From the NCBI RefSeq assembly GCF_000372725.1, contig NW_005201298.1:316198-380197 (forward strand): a DNA stretch of 64,000 bases, written 5' to 3'. The position numbers were made by a program, and so were the translations under genes. Origin of the DNA: Emiliania huxleyi CCMP1516. Lineage: Eukaryota; Haptophyta; Isochrysidales; Noelaerhabdaceae. The notes under the pieces are model-generated. The model saw nothing but the letters and a program-made list of their open reading frames with translations. It ran no database searches and was not told the DNA's origin. Below, in pieces: positions 56,935-64,000 of the stretch; within the stretch, counting starts at the first letter, position 1; every line of letters starts with the position of its first letter.

Positions 56935-57362
56935 AGGGGCAGGGGGCGGCAGCGGGCGTAGACGCGCCGCGCGTGGCCAGGGCCCGACACCGGGTTGATC
57001 AGCACCAGCCACCGCTTCTGACGCGGCGGCGGCGCGTCGGGAGCCACGCCGTGCATGATATTCCACACCGCTGCTGCCCACCGCTCGGCCTGGCCGCCGT
57101 CGCGGCAGGGCATCCTGGCCTGAGAGGGCTCGCGGTGCGGAGAGCCGAGGCAGCCGCCGCCGTGCAGCGTCACGCAATGCAGCACCAGCTCGCTGCGCTC
57201 GGCGGAGGCACCGACGCAGTCGGCGAGCGCCACCGACTGCACGCGGCCTGTCGACGTCAGCGGCACGTACTGGACGACCTGCCACGACACGTCGAGCCGC
57301 CCGCCGCCCGTCTCCTCGCTCAGGAGAGCGGTGTTGCTGAGGAGGAGCTCCTCCGCGCTCAT
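56935..57362 (-). pseudogene. sphingosine kinase 5' fragment, cut by a mobile element
   Basis: From Met 57362: a leading PH-like region (LLLSNTALLSEETGG, LVLHCVTLHGGG, AERWAAAVWNIMHG), then RQKRWLVLINPVSGPGHARR, the start of the lipid-kinase catalytic domain with its 'INP.SG.G.A' loop. It ends at about 56935, where the mobile sequence begins; the catalytic GGDG region and everything after it are missing. If the junction is an intron start, the rest would lie far away; none is found in the window. Frame is still open into the mobile ORF. Probably a disrupted gene. Confidence 0.6.
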
Positions 57363-57506
57363 TGAGTTGAGGTGCCGCAGCTTTGCGCGCAAGCTCTGAT
57401 ACAAGAAACGCGAACTGAAGAGAGAGAGGACGCGAGAATAGCTCCGCCGTTCATGGAGGCAACCGATGCGAGTCGACTGGTGTGTGTCGTCGTGGTTTCG
57501 TATCAA

Positions 57507-57538
<32 letters not shown>

Positions 57539-58517
57539 GCGAACTGAACTGGAGTAGTCCCCTGCGCTCCCCGCTCCCGTTCCCCTGTGTCCCTGATCGT
57601 CCTTACAAGATCCTGCTCGTGCAGGTGGGGACCTTGTCCTTCCCCCACCCCTCGTTTGGCGTGCCCGTTTTATCCACAGATTTATTTATTTATGCAGTGA
57701 CGTCATCCCTGACAAAACAAATCGCGCGCGCGTGAACAGGGCCGTGTGTGAGATGTGGATTGTGGCAGGCTGCTGCTGCTGATGGGAAGTGTGCTCTGTG
57801 TGTGGCGCTGCGCTGGCGTGCGACGCGCGCGTGCTGTGTACGTGTGCGTGTTGCGGTCGCGCGCGCGTCTGCGTGTGCTGCGCGCGCGCTGCCGGTGTGT
57901 GCACTGTGTGCTGTATTCTGTTGTGCGCCCTGTTTGTGCAGCTGGGAGGCGCAGGCTTGGCTGGCAGGGCTGCGCGGTGGGCTGCGGCGCGCTGCGGGTG
58001 TTCGTGCGCCTGCCTGGTGGTGTGCGGCGGCCGCGCAGCCCGCCCGACCGGGTCGTCGGCGGCCCAGGGCGCGGGCATGCGGTCTGCGCTGCATGTGAGG
58101 CTGTGTGCGCGGCTGGCGCGTATGTTTCCGTGCGGCGAGGGACGCGCGTATGTGTTCACGCTGCGGGCGCGGGCGGGCGCGGAGGGCGGCGCGGTCTCAC
58201 CGCGGTCCGACGCCCGTTGGTTTTCTGCGTGACGAGGCGGGCGCGCAAAGTGGCCTTGCCGCCATCGCGTTGCCGAAGGAAAAAGAATCCCTCGCGAGAC
58301 GTGCAGACAGGGTTGCCAGGTGAGAGCGAATGGCGCGGTTCACGCCTCGCACAACAGAGAGAGAGATGCGCTCTGCATGGTGGGACATGAAAGAGAGCGA
58401 GTACTTGGGCGAGTAGGCCGTGCGGTCGACGCTAGGGTTAGTGTTGTTTTTGTGTTACGAGTATATGTAGTGCCAGTCAGTCCCAACGCAGAATTCTTTT
58501 TGCGTGGTGTACCTGTG
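57363..58517. other. repeat-rich intergenic region
   Basis: 57435-57540 copies the 27.45-kb family with (CT)n; 57570-57700 the 9.7-kb family (minus orientation relative to it), ending ATTTATTTATTTATG. 57740-58200 is TG/CG-rich low complexity. 58300-58345 is inverted at about 61185-61225. No gene. Confidence 0.6.
57723..57742 (+). repeat. CG repeat (CGCGCGCGCGTGAACAGGGC), one of six copies
   Basis: All on the plus strand: 56259-56280, 57723-57742, 58651-58672, 59642-59663, 59745-59766, 61231-61254. Four are preceded by ACGT. Confidence 0.95.
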
Positions 58518-59315
58518 TTAGTGCCAGTGCGCGCCAAAAAAAAGAAAGAAAACAGACAACCCAAGGGAGGGATGGGAGGACGCGCGCCAGTCCCTGCCAA
58601 CTTCCAATTTGTTGTGTGAATCGAGCTCACTAATTAGCAAAACAACACGTCTCGCGCGCGCGTGAACAGGGCCCATGTGCACAACGGACGCGTCGCACCC
58701 GTTCTCGCCTCCGCCGGAGACGAAGGGGCGGTGCGGCCCGCCGCGCACGCTGTCGTAGAGCAGTCGGGGAGGGCCCTCGACGCGCACGTCCGGCATGCGC
58801 ATCGCCCTCGTCTCCGCGCTGATGCGCTGCCCCATCTCCTGCTGCGAGCCGAGGGCGGCCTTCACGATGAGCAGCTGCACGCGGCTCCCGCCCGAGCCGG
58901 AGATGCGGTGCGCGTACCGGCCGCCGATCGGGTAGGACGGGTCCTCCGCAAGGTAGATGCCCTGGCCGTAAAAGCCGCCGTTCGAGAAGCGCGGGTCGAG
59001 CCCGTTCTGATGCGCGAGCACATCCTCCGCCGCCCGCTCCGCCGTGCCGTGGAAGAGGAGCATCTCGTTGCTGACGTCGCCGCCGGCGCAAGTGTGGACG
59101 AGCTGGTCGTCGCGATAGTTGGCGTACGCGCGCCACAGCAGCTTGTTCTGCACGCGCTGCACGCGGCTCAGCTTTGCGCTCGGGCAGCTCCGCGCCAGCA
59201 GCGTCTTGATGAGGAGCGCCTCGTTGCTCTGCATCGAGAGCGGGACAAGCTTCGACTCGGTCGGGCCGCCGTCGCCGCCGCCGGGGCCCCACTCGTCGGG
59301 GAACGTCATCGGCAA
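58518..59315 (-). CDS. PARP-type ADP-ribosyltransferase, C terminus altered
   Basis: Starts MPMTFPDEWGPGG at 59315. Catalytic fold of the TIPARP/PARP-mono group: SRVQRVQNKLLWRAYANYRD, MLLFHGTAERAAEDVLAHQ (the NAD-binding H-G-T), LDPRFSNGGFYGQGIYLAED (Tyr of the H-Y pair), YAHRISGSGGSRVQLLI, and YDSVRGGPHRPF. The third motif residue is not obvious, as in mono-ADP-ribosyltransferases. After GCDASVVHM, where the family has its last strand ('VVY...Q.YPEYLI'), the frame enters the CG repeat at 58651-58672 and then unrelated sequence down to 58518. So the last strand is lost, or an intron starts there. Activity is unclear; family assignment is sound. Confidence 0.72.
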   Translation of the reverse strand: MPMTFPDEWGPGGGDGGPTESKLVPLSMQSNEALLIKTLLARSCPSAKLSRVQRVQNKLLWRAYANYRDDQLVHTCAGGDVSNEMLLFHGTAERAAEDVLAHQNGLDPRFSNGGFYGQGIYLAEDPSYPIGGRYAHRISGSGGSRVQLLIVKAALGSQQEMGQRISAETRAMRMPDVRVEGPPRLLYDSVRGGPHRPFVSGGGENGCDASVVHMGPVHARARRVVLLISELDSHNKLEVGRDWRASSHPSLGLSVFFLFFGAHWH

Positions 59316-59544
59316 AGGCGTGCCTCGCGGCGCGGAGCGGCGGGGTTTTCGGTCGAGTGCGGCTTATCGAATTCTTCTTTTTGAGAGCGCCTTCGTTGTT
59401 AATAGTACAAACCCAATGGTCTCTTCTTCCCTCTTTGGCTCTTCTAACCTGAGTTTTAGGTATATTGTCTTCGAACCTGAGTGCTGTGCGAGACATTTGT
59501 TTTTAATGTTCCAGTCTTAGCAAGCAAAAAGGAGCACACACGAC

Positions 59545-60993
59545 TCAGCAAGTCCGCACCAGCGACTGCCACTCGCCTAACCATGCCTCGTCACAAGTGC
59601 CAAACAAACAGAACAAACAGAACAAACAACTGTCTGCACGTCTCGCGCGCGCGTGAACAGGGCCATCTCTCTCTCTCGGAATTATAATGTGAAAGATGTG
59701 ACCGATCGATCTTCGTGTGGTGGGCAAGCACGCGTTTGACACGTCTCGCGCGCGCGTGAACAGGGCGTGGCAGCAAACCACATCGGCATCGTCGCCGCTG
59801 CTGGCATGAACGAAGGAGCTGCTGTGTTGCACGGGTCCAGCGGACTGCCGATCGAGCTCCTCGAGACACGCGACAGTCGAGGTCGCTCTCTGTGCAGCGT
59901 TTGCAGTAGTAGCTAGCGACGCGTCCTGCAAATGAGCAGCAGCCTCTGGCGGCAGTAGTGCTAGCAGCGCGCGGACGATGTGGAGGTGCCGCTCGTTGAC
60001 GAAGGAGAGAGTACGCATCCACCACCCGCCCTTCGGCGCCGCCTGAACCACTAGTGGCTGCCCCTCAACGCCTATGTCGACACGCCTTCCCCACGAGAGA
60101 ATGTACTCGGCGATGAGAGCCTCTCCCTCGCCGCACGCAAAGAATGCCCGCACATCGTCGCGCGTCCAAAATCTGACAGTCCCATCGGTCGTGAGCGCAA
60201 GCCATCCGTCAAAAAGGCCAACACGAGGCTCCACCATCGCCTCCAGCCGCTTCGACCCAGGCTGAAAGCTCGCAATCTGGGCAAGGACAGCGCTGGCATA
60301 GCCGGCGCTGCCCGGCGTCTGCGCAACAGCCAGAGCGACAGGCTGCTCTTTTCCCTGCACACTTTTGAGTCTCCGACCATACGCGGTGCGCTGTGCGTTG
60401 GCTGAGAGGGCTGCGACCTCGGCTGGACTTGCATATGGCGTCATCTCCCTGACGCTCGACGCGCATCTGCTGCAGGACGTGGCCGAGTTGTGGTTGACAA
60501 CGTCTCTGCAATGCCGACACAGCCACCACTCCAGCCGCAGCTGCGGCATTGTGCGCCATTCGGCGGCCGACGGTATCTGACCGCGCTGCGCTCGCAGCTG
60601 CAAAGACACCGCCGCAAATGCCGCCGGACCCGCATCCGGAAGAGCCAGGATTCCAGCTGCCGTCGATGCTCCATCGCCCGCAACAAGCGTGCGATGCTGC
60701 GTCACTGCGCCACGAGGCGCAGCAACCTCGACCTGGGTGTTGCTCGGGTCCGCAACGCCCACGGGGCGAATGCGATTGCCTGGCCCTATCGCCAAACGGC
60801 TCTGCTCCTCCTCTTGTCTGGCAGCAAACGCAAGCTGCGGCACAGGCCGCGTTGGCGCAGAGGAGGCGGCAAGCCTCAACGCGCCTACCCGTGGCATGCC
60901 GCCGGATCGGGCCACGACTAAGGCTGCAGGATTCGGCCCCGCCTGCTGCGAGTGCCCTCCCGTTGCGGTGTCCATTTTGCGTGCAGTGGGACT
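59545..60993 (-). mobile_element. mobile-element ORF with RanBP2-type zinc finger
   Basis: From Met 60993 (MDTATGGHSQQAGPNPAALV), about 480 residues. WWLCRHCRDVVNHNSATSCS is a RanBP2-type zinc finger (W-x-C-x2-C-x10-C-x2-C). Then REMTPYASPAEVAALSANAQ, FDGWLALTTDGTVRFWTRDD, VRAFFACGEGEALIAEYI and a long alanine/leucine tail, crossing two CG repeats near the end. The 5' part and its upstream C-run recur truncated at 56575-56925, so it belongs to a dispersed element, perhaps a gag-like protein. No enzyme domain seen. Confidence 0.6.
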
Positions 60994-61104
60994 ACAACTG
61001 TAGCGCGTCGGCAGGATCCCCAAAACCGTATAAGCCCCCCAAATTGAATTCGACCGCCCAAAGCCGTCCCCCCCCCCGCAAACTCTAAACCACCATAAAC
61101 TACA

Positions 61105-61320
61105 CAAAACAGGGGCTCCAGGCCCCAAATGACGTGTGAGTGTTAGAGTTGTTTGGTATTGCTAAAAATCTCTCTCTCTGAGACGGCAAACCGCGCCATT
61201 CGCTCTCACCTGGCAACCCTGTCTGCACGTCTCGCGCGCGCGCGTGAACAGGGCTCCAGGCCCCAAATGATGTGTGAGTGTTAGAGTTGTTTGGTATGCT
61301 AAAAATCTCTCTCTCTCTCT
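61105..61320 (+). repeat. two tandem copies of the 65-nt repeat with CG repeat between
   Basis: 61105-61180 and 61251-61320 match each other and, inverted, 38277-38343 (GGGCTCCAGGCCCCAAATGA start, CTCTCTCT end). The CG repeat at 61231-61254 abuts the second. 61310-61370 then continues into the GAGGTGGATATCC family. Confidence 0.8.
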
Positions 61321-61420
61321 CGAGGTTCTCGAGGTGGATATCCTTTGGCCGCGTTGGGTAGCGAGGATTGGTGTGACGCGATCCACGCAGGCGTGGTTTC
61401 TGACGGCCGACCGTCCTCAG

Positions 61421-62164
61421 TGCACGGAGTTGCCCCTTCTCCGACTGCCCCGGCTAGTTCCCGAGGTCGCGCGGGGCTGACCCCTGCGTCCCCCGAGACC
61501 TAGCGCGGGTGGGTTGGAGGGGGCTCGCTGCAGGGAAGGGCTGTGTAAGAAGCCGATCCCCGTAGTCCGCCCCGCTCCTCCCCATCGGGCCGCATAAGCG
61601 GCCGCGCCTCGCAGATTCGTTTCTCGCGCCTGGGTCAGGCGCGCGGGGCATCCCCCGGGTACCTCGATGAGGTGACTTGGACCACTAAGAATTGGCTGGG
61701 GCTGCAGAAGCAGCGTATCTCGGTCGTCTATCACACGGCAATCGCAGAGCAGGTTGTTTGTGAATGAGCTTGCCTCATGGCGGGGGCGGGCGGGTGCACG
61801 GAGCTTTTAAGTGCCTCGCCGCCCTCGCAGGAGTCCCCCCTCGGAGGGGGCCGGACGAGGCGTACCCCGAGGGCCCCACTCATTCCTTCGCATAGCGGCC
61901 ACTCTTCGGATCGCTGGTCGAGCGACCCGGGGGATGCCCCGGCGCGCCTGACCCAGGCGCGAAAACGAATCTGCGAGGCGCGGCCGCTTATGCGGCCCGA
62001 TGGGGAGGAGCGGGACGGACTACGGGGATCGGCTTCTTACACAGCCCTTCCCTGCAGCGAGCCCCCTCCAACCCACCCGCGCTAGGTCTCGGGGGACGCA
62101 GGGGTCAGCCCCGCGCGACCTCGGGAACTAGCCGGGGCAGTCGGAGAAGGGGCAACTCCGTGCA
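61421..62164. mobile_element. 744-nt element with 240-nt inverted arms
   Basis: 61421-61660 and 61925-62164 are closely complementary, each 240 nt. The 264-nt centre contains ATTGGCTGGGGCTGCAGAAG and the retroelement-like sequence shared with 6650-6790. No complete ORF. Confidence 0.8.
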
Positions 62165-62397
62165 TCTCTCTCTGAGACGGCCGTTCCGGGCATTTGAACG
62201 CGACCTTCGGGGGCAAAGACATCGGCTCTATGGCTCAGACTGGACTCATCTTGGTCCCTTCTGATGCCCTAGGCCACACCTGGGCCTTACTTGGAGCTCT
62301 AGGGGGTGGGCAGGGTTTCCCCCTGCTCCCCGGTGGGAAAAATTCTTTTACGTTGTCTACAGCGTCTTAAAGGACTTGAAAGCAGGTCGACGAGTCA
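62165..62397. other. intergenic before the last genes
   Basis: No repeat or exon recognised apart from a TTTTACG stretch at 62345. Confidence 0.4.
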
Positions 62398-63102
62398 ATG
62401 ACCGTGGTGGACACGCCTCAAGCCGCGCGCCCGAACCCGTTCGCCGAGGCAGCGCCCGACCAGCAGGTGGGCCCGCACCGAGCCCTGCCGAGCGTCTCTC
62501 GAGAGGGCGAGCGCCGAGGCGAGCCGGCGGACGATCATGACGTGACCGACAATATGTGGTGGCAACACCCCTGGCGGCGTCCGCCGCCGTCGCCGCCCCA
62601 GCGGACGTTTGCGCCGCAGCGGACGATGATACAGCGGCTGGCGGCAGCGACGCTTGCCCCGCCGCTCGTCTCCGCCACCTCCTCGGGCAACTCGGTTGGA
62701 TCCGAGCACTCCGACCGTCACAGTGCTCGCTCCGCCACCTCTGACGGGACGGTCGACTCAGCAAAAGCGAGCACCGTCGCGTCGCTCTCCGAGTTCAGCG
62801 GCTACTTGACGCGTGGCGGTGGCAGGCGGGGCGGCGCCGTGCATGAGCATGCGCCGGAGCCGCTACTCGGCGACGGAGCGAGCGAGCGCGACTCTGTCCT
62901 CTCTGTCCGGTCGGGCGACCGCTGCTCGTGTGACGGCGAGCACGGTGCCACAGCCGCGCCGCCGGACGCCGCGTCCACAAAGGCGCTGGCGGCGCTGGAG
63001 CTGGCGCAGCAAACCCGCGGGATGAGGCTCGTACCAACGCGGCGCAGCCCTAGATTCCACCTGCCGACTCGCCCCCTCACCATCTTGTGCGTTGAGCTGT
63101 GA
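62398..63102 (+). CDS. ORF of unknown function, serine/alanine-rich
   Basis: 234 residues from ATG 62398: TVVDTPQAARPNPFAEAAPD, RTMIQRLAAATLAPPLVSAT, SLSEFSGYLTRGGGRRGG and RGMRLVPTRRSPRFHLPTRP. Disordered, with no domain I know. A stop at 63102 is followed 14 bases later by the ATG of the next open frame (+1), so the two may be one gene joined by a very short intron or shift (a CTTGTGCGTTG...AAG|ATG junction is possible). A minus-strand frame (63957-62863) is also open, but the plus frame has a better balance of charged residues. Confidence 0.4.
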   Translation: MTVVDTPQAARPNPFAEAAPDQQVGPHRALPSVSREGERRGEPADDHDVTDNMWWQHPWRRPPPSPPQRTFAPQRTMIQRLAAATLAPPLVSATSSGNSVGSEHSDRHSARSATSDGTVDSAKASTVASLSEFSGYLTRGGGRRGGAVHEHAPEPLLGDGASERDSVLSVRSGDRCSCDGEHGATAAPPDAASTKALAALELAQQTRGMRLVPTRRSPRFHLPTRPLTILCVEL

Positions 63103-63115
63103 TAGGCTCCTCAAG

Positions 63116-63684
63116 ATGAAGGAGCGAAGAGGAGCTGCGCCTGCGGCGCCAGCCGCCACCGAGCCCAGCGCCGATGCGGGGGCGGCAGGGGGCCTGGCCG
63201 ACTGCCACGAGGCTGCCGACGAGGCTGTTTCCGAGGCTGCCCCGCCCCGCGCGGCTTCCTCCGTCCGGGTCGGGGCGCGGGCATGGCGGGCGGCGGCGAG
63301 CGCGAGCGCCACCGCAGCGCGGAGTGCGGCGCGGAGTGCGGCGCGGAGTGCGGCGCGGCGCGGCGCTGACTTGCGGCGCGGCGCTGACTTGCGGCGGCGT
63401 CGGAGTGGTGTGGCAGCTCCGGAGCCGGTTGACGGCGAGTCGGGCGGTGGCTCGGACGGGGACGGCGACACTCCCTCCCCGCGGCTGCCGGCGGCAGATT
63501 GGACGGTCCAGTGGCTCGCTTCTGCGGATGCGCTGAGGAGGAGCGGCGGCGGCTTGGTGGTTGGCGGCGTGTCTTCGGGAGACCTGTCGGGAGAGGACGG
63601 GTCGTGGGAGTGGGACCCGAGTCGCTGCTCGATGCGTCTGAGCGAGCGGGCGGAGGAGGAGGACGACGAGGAGGAGGACGAGGG

Positions 63685-63720
<36 letters not shown>

Positions 63721-64000
63721 CGGGTCTGTGCAGGAGTTTGCGGCGCCCCCCCTCGCGGGAGAGGCTCTCCCTCTCCTCGATGACGCGGAGGTGGCGCCAG
63801 GAAGCGCGGCGCAGGCCCCGCCCCTCTTGCCCCTCACCCACATCTCCGCCCTCATCCGCGCTCCATACGCGCCTCCGCAGCGCCAAGGAGGCCGCGGCGC
63901 CCCGCCCGTGGCAGACGGCGACCACGCCGCCGCCGCCGCCGCCCCCGCCGCCGCCACAGCTGCTGCCGCCCCTGCTGCTACTCCACGGTCCTCTCGCCGC
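63116..64000 (+). CDS. partial ORF, acidic Ala-rich protein, runs off window
   Basis: Open from ATG 63116 to the window edge without a stop (294 codons). Begins MKERRGAAPAAPAATEPSAD; has SARSAARSAARR repeats; ADWTVQWLASADALRRSGG; SWEWDPSRCSMRLSERAEEE; a run of Asp/Glu (EDDEEEDEGEDEDEDEGEGE), and PPLLPLTHISALIRAPYAPP. No family recognised; the acidic run and W-rich patch suggest a nuclear or chaperone-binding protein, which is speculation. The long opposite-strand frame here (Ser-rich from the complement of the acidic codons) is a shadow. Confidence 0.5.

Noticed and set aside
57748-58390. Cysteine-rich plus-strand ORF
   Set aside because: TG/CG low-complexity sequence gives Cys/Val/Arg in every frame.
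62863-63957. 364-residue minus-strand ORF
   Set aside because: Serine runs are the complement of an acidic plus-strand run; the plus frame is open to the window edge.

Overview
The window is nuclear DNA of a GC-rich unicellular eukaryote with a plastid. Genes lie on both strands without operons and are cut by short introns, many with GC-AG or apparently GA-AG boundaries. The proteins are eukaryotic (PP4 regulatory subunit 3, WW-RhoGEF, ORAI, EXOG, PARP, F-box/RCC1, SET). A PAP/fibrillin protein begins with a signal-peptide-like leader, as expected for a secondary plastid. Base composition, dense microsatellites, assembly gaps and dispersed retroelement tails suggest a haptophyte such as Emiliania huxleyi; this is inference, because no marker gene is present.

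Layout: 0-6 kb, Mpv17-like and FAM114-like genes (minus), the latter with a 798-base gap. 6.5-13.7 kb, retroelement fragments among a RanBD/PAM2 protein, a DUF1992 protein, a MORN protein and a small SAP/Rho_N-like protein. 13.7-20.8 kb, a nucleotide-sugar transporter, a coiled-coil protein with two SH3/Tudor-like repeats and a large membrane protein with a doublecortin-like N terminus. 21-24.3 kb, a foldback element with a second transposon nested in it. 24.6-33.9 kb, ORAI-like channel, CRAL-TRIO/PH protein (N terminus not found), EXOG nuclease, F-box/RCC1 protein. 34-40.6 kb, a hAT-like MITE, a retroelement fragment, a SET-domain protein and a 1.6-kb foldback element. 40.9-49.8 kb is the densest coding stretch: PPP4R3/SMEK, cathepsin X-like protease, WW-DH-PH-PH RhoGEF and PAP/fibrillin. 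49.9-53.7 kb is repeat-derived. 53.8-55.9 kb holds a THUMP-type tRNA methyltransferase joined to a cytochrome b5 domain. 56-62.4 kb is a repeat cluster containing a sphingosine kinase fragment, a PARP gene and a mobile ORF with a RanBP2-type zinc finger. Two ORFs of unknown function close the window, the last running off the edge.

The genes do not form a pathway. The unifying feature is their introns. At least a dozen introns in five or more unrelated genes are about 50-180 nt long, begin with a copy (about 16-33 nt) of the first bases of the downstream exon, and often contain a tandem array with a 10-11 nt unit (8 nt in one). Within each intron the two copies sit so that removing one copy plus the array restores the protein. 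This looks like an active intron-creating process unlike the known transposon-type introners, and it is the main finding. No tRNA, rRNA or CRISPR array was recognised.
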